Positions 7,761 to 15,697 of a stretch of 20,650 bases of DNA are shown here, piece after piece (position 1 is the stretch's first letter; each line of letters opens with the position of its first letter). The notes under the pieces are model-generated. The model did not search any database and had not been told where the DNA came from. It saw nothing but the letters and a program-made list of their open reading frames with translations. The translations under genes were made by a program, and so were the position numbers. This DNA comes from Bacteroidota bacterium (GTDB taxonomy: Bacteria; Bacteroidota; Bacteroidia; Chitinophagales; Chitinophagaceae), in the NCBI GenBank assembly GCA_023386045.1, contig JAEWKK010000009.1:1-20650 (forward strand), written 5' to 3'.

Positions 7761-8636
7761 ATGATAAAAAAATATTATCACCTGCTGCTTTTCTTTATGG
7801 CAGCCATTGTACTGGCTACGGGTTGTAAGAAAACTGACTCGCTTTCCATTCCTCCTGAATTTGCCAGCTTTGCCAATCAAACCTCTGGAAGGTATGAGAT
7901 CACTGGCCCTGCTGTTATTTATAAATTACCAGTGGGATTGTCAACTATTTCGGCACAGGATAGAACTGTTACCATTAACATCAGTTCTCCTACCGGTGCA
8001 GTTGAAGGAACACATTACACTGTCAGCACAAAAAACCTGACCATACCTGCCGGAAAAGCCCTCGATTCCATCACCATCCAGGGAAATTATACGCAATACC
8101 TGTCCGGAAGAAAAGATACACTGGTATTTACAATTGTAGATCCAGGTGCAAAGCCTGCTGATTACAACAGCACGTTTACGCTCTTTATGCGCGGACCATG
8201 CTTTGCTTCCGACCTTGATGCCGGCACTGTGCAGGAATTGCTGGGAACCTATAACGACACAAGAGAAACCAATAGCACTGGAGGTAATCCTTATGGTCCT
8301 TACACCTCCAGCATCAAAAGTTACCAGGCATTGACTGCAACAACAGCCAAAGTGAAAATTGGCAATATCTATGATGATGGCTGGAGTGATATAGAAGCTA
8401 CTCTTGACTGGACGGATGTCAACAACCCTAAAGTGACCATCGCCAGGCAGCCTACGGGAACCAATTATGCAGCGGGAATGCCAATGGATGTGCGTACCAA
8501 TCTTACCAATCCCAGCACATTTAATTATTGTACCCAAACTTTCAATCTTTCAGTTGATATTATCGTGAATAATTATCCTGCTCCAGGTTCTGCAGCTTTC
8601 CTCGCGCAGAACTATAAAGTGAACATGAAAAGGTGA
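7761..8636 (+). CDS. SusC/D-associated lipoprotein with an N-terminal beta-sandwich domain (291 aa)
   Basis: A lipobox LATGC gives lipidated Cys22, followed by KKTD. Residues about 35-145 form a strand-rich domain with SSPTGAVEGTHYTVSTKNLT and ITIQGNYTQYLSGRKDTLVFTI. This resembles the Calx-beta/DUF4843-like domains of lipoproteins encoded after SusD genes. The C-terminal half (about 150-291) has a GTYNDTRETNS start, an aromatic- and Asn-rich body and two Cys, and I cannot assign it to a family. The third position in the operon suggests a surface glycan-binding or accessory protein comparable in role to SusE/SusF, though not evidently homologous. It is the last gene before the terminator at 8655-8688. 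Confidence 0.88.
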   Translation: MIKKYYHLLLFFMAAIVLATGCKKTDSLSIPPEFASFANQTSGRYEITGPAVIYKLPVGLSTISAQDRTVTINISSPTGAVEGTHYTVSTKNLTIPAGKALDSITIQGNYTQYLSGRKDTLVFTIVDPGAKPADYNSTFTLFMRGPCFASDLDAGTVQELLGTYNDTRETNSTGGNPYGPYTSSIKSYQALTATTAKVKIGNIYDDGWSDIEATLDWTDVNNPKVTIARQPTGTNYAAGMPMDVRTNLTNPSTFNYCTQTFNLSVDIIVNNYPAPGSAAFLAQNYKVNMKR

Positions 8637-8654
8637 GAGGAAGTTTTAAAAGGT

Positions 8655-8688
8655 AAAAGCAACCCTGAGTGGTTGCTTTTTTATTTTA
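8655..8688 (+). terminator. Rho-independent terminator of the SusC/D operon
   Basis: AAAAGCAACC (8655-8664) pairs perfectly with GGTTGCTTTT (8671-8680) around a six-base loop, and further T residues follow. It lies 18 nt after the lipoprotein stop codon. An upstream in-frame ATG at 8673 for the next gene falls inside this hairpin, which argues for the later start at 8721. Confidence 0.93.
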
Positions 8689-8720
8689 GGCATGAAGTTT
8701 TAAATAGTAAGGAAAACGTT

Positions 8721-8942
8721 ATGAACGAGAATAAAAACCAGTCTCATGATCAGGACAGGCCGGGTATGGGCAATGCATCTAATCCTGGTCCAGCAGGACT
8801 TCAGTCGCAGGAAAAGCAGTTGATCAATGAAAAAGGCGAGAAGTATTTAAGAGAAGCAGGCAATATTGAGGATATGCCTGATGCCCATGATCAGCAGGAA
8901 GCAGAAAGGATAGAAGAGAATATGAATAAAAAAAATGATTGA
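8721..8942 (+). CDS. Small acidic hydrophilic protein, unknown function (73 aa)
   Basis: The protein has no hydrophobic segment and is rich in Glu, Asp, Asn, Gln and Lys. It has a Gly/Pro/Asn-rich first third, then EKQLINEKGEKYLREAGNIE and a C-terminal Glu/Lys-rich helix. It is probably cytoplasmic and largely disordered or helical. I chose ATG 8721 because an AAGGA stretch (8709-8713) lies just before it, while the longer frame from 8673 begins inside a terminator. From memory, similar short proteins occur in Chitinophagaceae without assigned function. It converges on the gene at 8957-9145, with only 14 nt between the stops. Confidence 0.75.
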   Translation: MNENKNQSHDQDRPGMGNASNPGPAGLQSQEKQLINEKGEKYLREAGNIEDMPDAHDQQEAERIEENMNKKND

Positions 8943-8956
8943 AGGAAATATATTCT

Positions 8957-9145
8957 TTAATCCGAAGAAACTATGTTACGAGTGTTGATCTCTGCCCTGA
9001 GTTCATGGATCTTTTCCCTGATCATGTTCAGGGTTGATGCATCTGCCCCATCTCTGAAGGCTTCAGCATAGAGGTCTTCCCATTCCCTAATCTTCAATTC
9101 AAGCTGGAGGGTGTCCATGTTTTTGAATTCTTTGGTACTGAACAT
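8957..9145 (-). CDS. Small coiled-coil-like protein, unknown function (62 aa)
   Basis: The frame encodes an almost entirely helical, amphipathic peptide (LQLELKIREWEDLYAEAF, then LNMIREKIHELRAEIN) with heptad-like spacing of hydrophobic residues. This suggests a coiled coil or small dimeric helix pair. No signal peptide or cysteine is present. A TAAATTTG box on the minus strand at 9162-9169 lies 17 nt before the ATG at 9145 and supports both the gene and this start; an internal Met at residue 10 is the alternative. Composition is protein-like rather than random, but the short length limits confidence. Confidence 0.62.
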   Translation of the reverse strand: MFSTKEFKNMDTLQLELKIREWEDLYAEAFRDGADASTLNMIREKIHELRAEINTRNIVSSD

Positions 9146-9161
9146 ATGGCGGGTTATTTGA

Positions 9162-9169
9162 CAAATTTA
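9162..9169 (-). promoter_or_regulatory. Candidate -7 box (TAAATTTG) for the small gene at 9145
   Basis: Read on the minus strand, 9169-9162 is TAAATTTG, an exact match to TAnnTTTG. It lies 17 nt before the start codon at 9145. I find no clear TTTG at the expected -33 distance, so the match may be fortuitous in this AT-rich DNA. Confidence 0.4.
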
Positions 9170-9367
9170 TATGCCGGCGAAAAGTTTAGGTTGAAGTTTT
9201 CATTAATAAAAGATTAAAATTGGGCTAACGTTAAGACCTATACGTTGAATTTTGAATTTTCATTCTACAAAAAAGTAAATTATAAATCCGGTTCACTATG
9301 TACAATTCGAACCAACATGATAAAAATCATTTTAGGTGAAATTCATTAGGCCGCGGTACAAAAGCCC

Positions 9368-9396
9368 TTTTGTTACTTTTTTCCTGATAGATTTTG
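9368..9396 (+). promoter_or_regulatory. Candidate promoter of the acyltransferase operon
   Basis: TTTTG (9368-9372) and TAGATTTTG (9388-9396) resemble the Bacteroidota -33/-7 elements, with one extra T in the -7 box. The pair lies about 50 nt before the ATG at 9449. The rest of 9170-9448 holds no gene that I can support. Confidence 0.35.
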
Positions 9397-9448
9397 CGGA
9401 AATGAGGATGGCTTTAATGGCTTGATTAATTTCTATTATTTTTATTGG

Positions 9449-10405
9449 ATGACCGCTGCAGTTGACCTGGAAAAAGAATACCATCCTGTTTCCTTCACTC
9501 TTGATGATTATGACAGGATGAAAGAACTTTTTTCTGCATCTTTTGGCATTGCACTTTCACATAATCAGTTTTTAAAAAGGTATGATACTTCAGCCCTTGG
9601 TTCAGAACTGATCGGATTTATAGCCATTCACAGGGAAACAGGAACGCCTGCAGCCTATTATGGAGTTTTCCCTTTAAAAATTTCCTGGAAGGGAAGGATA
9701 ATGCTTTCAGCGCAATCGGGTGATACCATGACGCATCCACTTCATCGCAAAAAAGGACTCTTCATCTGGCTGGCTAAAATGACTTATGAAAAATGTGCAG
9801 AAAAAGGAATGCAACTGGTCTTCGGTCTTCCTAATGAAAATTCATACCCGGGATTTATCAATAGGCTGGGATGGAAGGAAATTGATCGTGTGATCCGCTA
9901 TGATATCAAACTGTCCATTAAAACCATTCCGCTTCCCAAATGGAGCCACAAGCTGAAAGCTTTCAACAGCTATAGTCAACTGGCAAAAAAAATTCTGGGT
10001 AATAAAAAAATATCAGTCGTCAACGAAATGATCAACCCTCAACCTTCTGCAATGGCAAAGGTTTGGCGGGATAAAGCTTACCTGGATTATAAAAACGAAG
10101 CTGATAAAATTTTTATAGAGATAGATGGTATCCTGCTCTGGATAAAGCTTTCAGATGTATTATGGATTGGTGAGCTGAGTGATTACCAAGCTGTCGATGA
10201 TCAACTGATCCGCAAGTTAAAAAGGCTGGCTTTTTTTCTTGGTTACAATACCATCAGTTTTCATTTAAATGCAGGGACACCATCACCAGGCTTTCTCCGG
10301 TATTTTAAAAAATACAATGAAGTACCTTCCTGCTTTCTCGATCTTTCGGGAAATAACTCCGATTTCAATATATTATTAACAGCGGCTGATTTTGATACCT
10401 GGTAA
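9449..10405 (+). CDS. GNAT-fold N-acyltransferase (318 aa)
   Basis: The N-terminal half carries a GNAT acyl-CoA-binding core. Strands around GFIAIHRETGTPAAYYGVFPL lead into motif A, QSGDTMTHPLHRKKGLF (residues 89-105), where the THP-x-x-R/K-x-K-G-L-F pattern wraps the CoA pyrophosphate. FGLPNENSYPGFINRLGW follows, as in the GNAT_9-type family used in sugar or lipid acylation. The C-terminal half (about 160-318) may be a second, degenerate GNAT-like lobe. It has no signal peptide and is probably cytoplasmic. The frame extends to a TTG at 9422, but ATG 9449 is more plausible. The stop TAA shares its last A with the ATG of the next gene (TAATG), so the two are translationally coupled and probably act on one surface product. 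Confidence 0.85.
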   Translation: MTAAVDLEKEYHPVSFTLDDYDRMKELFSASFGIALSHNQFLKRYDTSALGSELIGFIAIHRETGTPAAYYGVFPLKISWKGRIMLSAQSGDTMTHPLHRKKGLFIWLAKMTYEKCAEKGMQLVFGLPNENSYPGFINRLGWKEIDRVIRYDIKLSIKTIPLPKWSHKLKAFNSYSQLAKKILGNKKISVVNEMINPQPSAMAKVWRDKAYLDYKNEADKIFIEIDGILLWIKLSDVLWIGELSDYQAVDDQLIRKLKRLAFFLGYNTISFHLNAGTPSPGFLRYFKKYNEVPSCFLDLSGNNSDFNILLTAADFDTW

Positions 10406-11997
10406 TGAAGTCTAAAAAATTAAAGATCGGTTTTCTAATTAACAGCGATGGACTTATGCCTGCCTGGTATGCTGAAACCATTCAATCGGTGATTGCAGAG
10501 GGTGTGCATGAAATATTTTTTATTGAATGCCGACTGCCACAACAAGAGTCTAAAAAAAACTGGCCGTGGGCTTATAAAGCTTTCAAGCATTTTGAAAATG
10601 CCTGGTTCGGACCAAAATTCGATGCTTCAGAAAAAATTTCTTTAAATTCTTTTACTCAGGTACAAAAAATAGGATCAGAAGCTCCCGGCTTCATTCTCAA
10701 TAAAGATGCAAGTTCCCGGGTTTTGGAGCTTTCACTGGACCTGATCTATACAATTGATTACGATGGAAGCGGCGAAGAAAATCTTTCAGGCCTTGCCAGC
10801 TTTGGTTTATGGTATCTCAGCTTTGGTAATTCAGATTCACCTGGTCCCACTGCTTTTTGGGAAGTGATGCGCAGTGATCCTGTAACCTGCAGCCGCCTGC
10901 TGATGAAAACAAAGGACCAGCATTATTTATTGTATGATGGCGCCACTGCAACCGTCCCTCATTCTGTGAAAAATAATTTCAATTCCATTGCCTGGAAGTC
11001 CTCATCTTACCTGGTTCATCGTCTTCGTTCCCTTTCTCTATTGCACGATCAATTTTCAGATCATTTTTCAATCGTTAAGACTAAAAAAACAGAAGAGATC
11101 CTGCCAGGCAGTCTGGATATGCTCTCACTGTTCTTTAAAAACAACCTTCGATATCTTGCTCACAGGAAAAGATTGAAAAATAAAGACCGCTTTACGCTTC
11201 TTTATGCTTTTGAAGATTTTCAAATCGGCAAAAATCTGCCGGCACATTTTCAATCTTTGTCACTGCCTCCCGGATGTTTTTTTGCAGATCCGTTTCTCGT
11301 TAAAGAAAACAACGTTCATTATGTTTTTTTTGAGCGGTGGTACGACAAGGAAGAAAAGGCTTCGATTGCCATGATGAAATGGAATGGTGATGAATGGAGC
11401 AGTCCTGAAACCGTGCTTGAAGAATCTTATCATCTTTCTTATCCCTTTGTTTTTAAATGGAATGATGATTATTATTTGTTGCCTGAATCTTCTTCAGGGC
11501 AAAACCTGGTATTGTATAAGGCGAAATCTTTTCCCTATCAATGGGAACCGGTCAGGAAAATTTTTGATAAGGGTGTGTGGATCGATGCCAGTCTTCATTA
11601 CTATGAAAACAAGTGGTGGCTTTTTGCCAGTAGTGTCAATCATCCTTTTGTATCCACCAACGATCAACTCTTCCTTTATTTTACGGATGATTTATTAAAT
11701 GGCAGCTGGCAGGCTCATCCCAAGAATCCTTTGGTCACGCATGCTGGTAATTGCCGACCTGCAGGAAGGCTGTTTGAAATGAATGGCCAACTATATCGTC
11801 CTGCACAAAACAATGCTTCACAGCAATATGGTTATGGATTAAAGATCAACCGTGTTGATGTCATGAATGAAACTGAATACCGCGAAAAAGAAGTTAGGGA
11901 TTTCACTCCTGAACCATGGCATTTAAAAGCTATCCATCACCTTGATTTCACAGAAGGACTGGTGATGATTGATGGCATCCTGAAATCTGGTGTATAG
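10405..11997 (+). CDS. Formyltransferase-like plus beta-propeller protein (GINT1 N-terminal-like, 530 aa)
   Basis: Residues about 5-190 recall a formyltransferase-type Rossmann domain (LKIGFLINSDG, LDLIYTIDYDGSG, FGLWYLSFGNSDSPGPTAFWEV, YLLYDGAT), but the catalytic Asn-x-His pair of methionyl-tRNA formyltransferase is not visible. Residues about 260-500 form a five-bladed-propeller-like repeat: FFADPFLVKENNVHYVFFE (292-310), HLSYPFVFKWNDDYYLLPE (343-361), VWIDASLHYYENKWWLFAS (391-409) and CRPAGRLFEMNGQLYRPAQN (450-469). This matches the domain N-terminal to the glycosyltransferase in plant glucosamine inositolphosphorylceramide transferase (GINT1), which also occurs alone in bacterial glycan clusters. 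No GT64 domain follows here. It has no signal peptide. A role in decorating a cell-envelope glycan or lipid is inferred from the coupling to the acyltransferase gene. Confidence 0.8.
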   Translation: MKSKKLKIGFLINSDGLMPAWYAETIQSVIAEGVHEIFFIECRLPQQESKKNWPWAYKAFKHFENAWFGPKFDASEKISLNSFTQVQKIGSEAPGFILNKDASSRVLELSLDLIYTIDYDGSGEENLSGLASFGLWYLSFGNSDSPGPTAFWEVMRSDPVTCSRLLMKTKDQHYLLYDGATATVPHSVKNNFNSIAWKSSSYLVHRLRSLSLLHDQFSDHFSIVKTKKTEEILPGSLDMLSLFFKNNLRYLAHRKRLKNKDRFTLLYAFEDFQIGKNLPAHFQSLSLPPGCFFADPFLVKENNVHYVFFERWYDKEEKASIAMMKWNGDEWSSPETVLEESYHLSYPFVFKWNDDYYLLPESSSGQNLVLYKAKSFPYQWEPVRKIFDKGVWIDASLHYYENKWWLFASSVNHPFVSTNDQLFLYFTDDLLNGSWQAHPKNPLVTHAGNCRPAGRLFEMNGQLYRPAQNNASQQYGYGLKINRVDVMNETEYREKEVRDFTPEPWHLKAIHHLDFTEGLVMIDGILKSGV

Positions 11998-12034
11998 CTC
12001 CGTTTAAGGGCATGCGATTTGAATCAATACCACC

Positions 12035-14581
12035 ATGCAGCATGAAAAAGATCATTTACATGATGGCTTTGTGCACGTTAGGGGGGCACGAGAGCATAAC
12101 CTGAAAAATGTCAGTCTTCAAATTCCAAGGGATGCACTGGTGGTTTTTACAGGAGTATCAGGTTCCGGGAAATCTTCCCTTGCATTTGGTACACTATACG
12201 CTGAAGCCCAGCGCCGATATCTTGAATCGGTTTCTCCCTATGCCCGTCGCCTGTTCCACCAGATGCCTGTTCCTGTTGTTGATGAAGTGGAGGGACTTCC
12301 ACCCGCTGTTGCCTTGCAGCAACAAAGAGGCGGTAGTTCTACAAGGTCTTCAGTGGGTTCGGTAACTACTATTTCCAACTTATTGCGCATGTTGTATTCC
12401 CGTGCTGGTGATTATCCGAAAGGCCCGTCCATCATTTATGCAGAAGCTTTTTCGCCTAATACCGCTGAAGGCGCCTGCCAGCAATGTCATGGACTGGGAA
12501 AGGTTTATGAGGTCACGGAAAAGTCCATGGTTCATGATGACTCCCTGACCATACGTGAGCGTGCCATTGCAGCATGGCCTTCGGCATGGCAGGGACAAAA
12601 CCTGAGAGATATACTAACTACATTGGGATATGATGTTGATCTACCCTGGAAAAAAATTCCTAAGAAAGATCGTGACTGGATCCTTTTTACAGAAGAAACA
12701 CCAACGGTTCCCGTATATGCAGGGTTTACACGCGAAGAAGTACAAAAAGCCATCAAAAGAAAAATGGAGCCCAGTTATATGGGCACCTTCACTTCAGCTA
12801 AACGTTATGTGCTGCACACTTTTGCCAACACGCAAAGTGCTTTGATGAAAAAGCGTGTATCGCAATACATGATCAGCAGCGAATGCCCCTCCTGTAAAGG
12901 GAAACGCCTACGACCTGAATCCTTATCTGTAAAATTCGCAGGTTATGATATTGCAGACATGTCGCGATTGCCTTTAAAAAAACTGCTGCAGATATTCCAG
13001 CCTTATGCCGATGGATCTGCTGATGGCATCACAAGACTGGCTAAAGATCACCAGGAAAAAGCCATGGTAGCGCAAAGGATTGCTGAAGACCTGGTGGCAA
13101 GGTTAAAAGTATTGCTTGACCTTGGGTTGGGCTATTTATCCTTGGAAAGAAGCACACCCTCTTTGTCACCAGGAGAATTGCAAAGGCTGAGACTTGCTAC
13201 ACAGGTGAGAAGTAACCTGTTTGGTGTGGTATATGTGCTTGATGAACCATCAGCGGGTTTGCATCCTTCAGATACAGAGGCCTTGCTTCGTGCGCTGGAT
13301 AAATTAAAAGCTTCCGGGAATTCTCTTTTTGTAGTGGAGCATGAACTGGATGTAATCAGGCATGCTGACTGGATCGTTGACGTAGGTCCTGCAGCTGGAG
13401 AAAAAGGAGGAGAAGTATTGTATAGCGGTCCTGCAGCAGGTTTACGCCAGGTAGAAGCATCAAAAACAAGAAAGCATTTGTTTCATGAAGGTTCATTGCC
13501 GGTGAGGGCAACTCGTCAGCCAAAAGGCTGGCTGGAATTAAAAGGTGTTACACGTAATAACCTGCAGCAGCTCGATGCTTCATTTCCACTTGGTGTGCTG
13601 ACTTCTATAACAGGGATTTCAGGTTCGGGCAAATCCAGTCTTGTGAGCCAGGTGCTGGTTGAACTGGTAGCCGAACATTTAGGACATGATATTTCAATTG
13701 AAGAGGAAGAAGGAGATCCGCTTCAACAGGAAACTGTTCAAACACTTGGAGGAAAGATCATTGCCGGTATGGAAAATATTAAAAGAATGGTGCGTGTTGA
13801 TCAGAAACCCATAGGTCGTACTCCAAGATCCAACCTGGCCACTTACACAGGTTTGTTTGATGATGTAAGAAAATTGTTTGCTTCAACACCCATGGCGCGG
13901 TCACGTCATTATGATGCAGGGAGATTTTCATTTAACGTGGGTAAGGGAAGATGTGGTAATTGCGAAGGCGAAGGTTTTGTGATGGTGGAGCTGCTATTTC
14001 TGCCCAGTGTTTATGCACCTTGTCCTGTTTGCAGTGGCACCCGTTACAATTCAAAAACCCTGGAAGTAAAATACAGGGATAAGAACATTGCAGAAGTTTT
14101 GAAGATGACTGTTGATGAAGCGCTGGATTTTTTTTCAGATGTACCGAATATCAACAGGGCTTTGGAAATGCTGCATGAAGTGGGATTGGGTTATTTGCGA
14201 CTCGGTCAACCAGCCACAGAGCTTTCTGGTGGTGAAGCGCAAAGGATCAAGTTGGCAACGGAACTGCAAAGAGTAGGTAAGGGCAACACGCTTTACATCC
14301 TTGATGAACCTACTACAGGCCTGCATCCTTCAGATGTAGAGAAGCTGGTAGTGCAGATGAACCGACTGGTAGATGCTGGCAATACTGTAATCGTTGTTGA
14401 GCATGATATGCACGTGATAGCAGGTTCAGACTGGGTGATTGATATGGGACCGGGAGCAGGAGAGGAAGGAGGAAACATTGTTGCCTCAGGAACACCATCT
14501 GCCATAGCCGATGTTAAAAAAAGCCGGACCGCTCCTTATTTGAAGCGAACACTTGAAGGTTCTGGCAATTTTAAAAAATAA
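12035..14581 (+). CDS. UvrA2-type ABC ATPase, excinuclease subunit A paralogue (848 aa)
   Basis: It carries two ABC ATPase units. Walker A motifs are GVSGSGKSS (40-48) and GISGSGKSS (527-535). Signature motifs are LSPGE (377-381) and LSGGE (730-734), with Walker B regions YVLDEPSAGLHPSD and YILDEPTTGLHPSD. Zinc-binding pairs are CQQC (148-151) with CPSC (284-287) and CGNC (640-643) with CPVC (663-666). Canonical UvrA has about 940 residues. Here LRMLYSRAGDYPKG is joined by only about 17 residues to ACQQCHGLG, so the UvrB-binding region is missing, which is the mark of UvrA2 (class II) proteins. Such proteins are linked to DNA-damage or intercalator tolerance rather than core excision repair. 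The gene starts 37 nt after the propeller gene and may share its transcript. Confidence 0.95.
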   Translation: MQHEKDHLHDGFVHVRGAREHNLKNVSLQIPRDALVVFTGVSGSGKSSLAFGTLYAEAQRRYLESVSPYARRLFHQMPVPVVDEVEGLPPAVALQQQRGGSSTRSSVGSVTTISNLLRMLYSRAGDYPKGPSIIYAEAFSPNTAEGACQQCHGLGKVYEVTEKSMVHDDSLTIRERAIAAWPSAWQGQNLRDILTTLGYDVDLPWKKIPKKDRDWILFTEETPTVPVYAGFTREEVQKAIKRKMEPSYMGTFTSAKRYVLHTFANTQSALMKKRVSQYMISSECPSCKGKRLRPESLSVKFAGYDIADMSRLPLKKLLQIFQPYADGSADGITRLAKDHQEKAMVAQRIAEDLVARLKVLLDLGLGYLSLERSTPSLSPGELQRLRLATQVRSNLFGVVYVLDEPSAGLHPSDTEALLRALDKLKASGNSLFVVEHELDVIRHADWIVDVGPAAGEKGGEVLYSGPAAGLRQVEASKTRKHLFHEGSLPVRATRQPKGWLELKGVTRNNLQQLDASFPLGVLTSITGISGSGKSSLVSQVLVELVAEHLGHDISIEEEEGDPLQQETVQTLGGKIIAGMENIKRMVRVDQKPIGRTPRSNLATYTGLFDDVRKLFASTPMARSRHYDAGRFSFNVGKGRCGNCEGEGFVMVELLFLPSVYAPCPVCSGTRYNSKTLEVKYRDKNIAEVLKMTVDEALDFFSDVPNINRALEMLHEVGLGYLRLGQPATELSGGEAQRIKLATELQRVGKGNTLYILDEPTTGLHPSDVEKLVVQMNRLVDAGNTVIVVEHDMHVIAGSDWVIDMGPGAGEEGGNIVASGTPSAIADVKKSRTAPYLKRTLEGSGNFKK

Positions 14582-14681
14582 TAGTTAGTTTTATCACGCC
14601 TCCCAGCCTAACCATACATGTTAATAGCCTCTTTTAGCATTCAGAGAACAACCCGGTAAGGGTGGTTCGTTTCAGGTTTAT

Positions 14682-14689
14682 TGTCTTTG
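14682..14689 (+). promoter_or_regulatory. Candidate -7 box (TGTCTTTG) for the small gene at 14746
   Basis: TGTCTTTG differs from TAnnTTTG at one position and lies 57 nt before the ATG at 14746, in the 164-nt gap after the UvrA2 gene. No matching -33 element is evident. I saw no convincing terminator for the UvrA2 gene in this gap. Confidence 0.28.
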
Positions 14690-14745
14690 CAGTTCAGTTA
14701 AAAGTTAATCGGTAGTGTATCTGGTAACCTTTTAAAACAAGTACT

Positions 14746-14994
14746 ATGAGACTTTCTGATTTTATCCTGCTAAATGAAGAAGAAAAAAAACTGACCGTAC
14801 TTCATGAAGGCGTTTTGATTGCCAAGAGGAACGATGTGCAATCCATGATCTTTTTATTCCACCTCGGCAGTTTTTACGTAGAAACATTTTGTAATCTTAG
14901 CAACAAGGCCATAGAAGAATACAGGGTCTTTGATACCACCAAGCCCTTATTCCCTTACCTTGATGCTATTCCTATTGATGATCTTTTGAATTAA
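14746..14994 (+). CDS. Conserved-looking small protein, unknown function (82 aa)
   Basis: The protein begins MRLSDFILLNEEEKKLTVLHEGVL and continues with alternating short strands (VLIAKR, MIFLFHLGSFYVETFCN), then EEYRVFDTTKPLFPYLDAIPIDDLL. It looks like a compact alpha/beta cytoplasmic protein with no signal peptide. Proteins with this layout are familiar from Chitinophagaceae genomes, from memory, always as hypotheticals. It is preceded by a 164-nt gap with a possible -7 box and followed after 89 nt by the pseudouridine synthase gene on the same strand. No function is suggested by the sequence. Confidence 0.82.
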   Translation: MRLSDFILLNEEEKKLTVLHEGVLIAKRNDVQSMIFLFHLGSFYVETFCNLSNKAIEEYRVFDTTKPLFPYLDAIPIDDLLN

Positions 14995-15083
14995 GAGTCG
15001 AAGGTCATTGTGCCGGATGATGAATTCTTCCATGTATTTATAATGATTTCTGTTTATTGAAATGGAATCATTAGATTGTCCGC

Positions 15084-15689
15084 ATGCAGGGAAAGCACCG
15101 CTATTTTGTTTTGCACAAGCCATACGGGATGGAATCACAATTCATCAGTCCTTACCCTGGTCCATTACTGGGTGATCTTGATTTTGATTTTCCTGAAGGA
15201 ACGCATGCCATCGGCAGACTGGATAAATATTCGGAAGGTTTGCTTTTGCTGACGACGAACAAGAAAATCACTGCACTACTGTTTCAAAGTACGGAGCCGC
15301 ACAAAAGAACTTACCTCGTACAGGTCAAACATATTGTGAGCCAGGAAAGCCTGGAGCGGTTGAAAAATGGAGTGGACATCCGGATCACTGGAGAAAATTT
15401 TTATACCACTCCTCCCTGTGAGGCAAGCATAGCAACTGCACCGGCATTTCCTTCACCAAGGGATTTCCCGGCCTATGTAGAAAACACCTGGTTGAAGATT
15501 ACACTTACTGAAGGCAAGTTCAGGCAGGTAAGAAAAATGGTAGCTGCCATTCGTCATCGCACCATGCGTTTGATCAGGATCAGTATCGAAGATCTTTATC
15601 TCGATGACCTGCAACCGGGAAAGATCAGGGAACTCGAGGAAGCAACCTTCTTTGAATTGCTGAAACTCGATACTTCATCTATTCAGTAA
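15084..15689 (+). CDS. rluE: Pseudouridine synthase, RluE type (201 aa)
   Basis: It isomerises a uridine in 23S rRNA (U2457 in E. coli for RluE). The RsuA/RluB/E/F-type motifs are present: KPYGM (12-16), the catalytic loop GRLDKYSEGLLLLTTN with catalytic Asp47, and EGKFRQVRKMVAAIRHRTMRLIRI near the C-terminus. There is no N-terminal S4 domain, which fits RluE rather than RsuA or RluB, and the length is normal. The ATG at 15084 leaves only a few residues before the first strand, as expected. It ends 8 nt before the stop codon of the convergent DUF3570 gene, leaving no room for a terminator. Confidence 0.93.
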   Translation: MQGKHRYFVLHKPYGMESQFISPYPGPLLGDLDFDFPEGTHAIGRLDKYSEGLLLLTTNKKITALLFQSTEPHKRTYLVQVKHIVSQESLERLKNGVDIRITGENFYTTPPCEASIATAPAFPSPRDFPAYVENTWLKITLTEGKFRQVRKMVAAIRHRTMRLIRISIEDLYLDDLQPGKIRELEEATFFELLKLDTSSIQ

Positions 15690-15697
15690 GAGATTCT

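Noticed and set aside
7941..8537. Long open frame (198 codons) on the minus strand opposite the SusC/D-associated lipoprotein gene
   Set aside because: It lies wholly inside a gene with a clear lipobox and operon context. Its translation is rich in Ile, Cys and His with no recognisable fold, as expected of a shadow frame.
9228..9250. AACGTTAAG and TACGTTGAA as a LytTR binding-site pair
   Set aside because: The nonamers fit or nearly fit the LytTR box, but they repeat at 14 bp, leaving only 5 bp between boxes instead of the usual 12-13, and the site is 6 kb from the regulator gene.
12108..12845. Several ORFs of 70-85 codons within the UvrA2 gene on both strands
   Set aside because: All overlap a complete UvrA2 reading frame with every ABC motif in place and show no protein-like features of their own.
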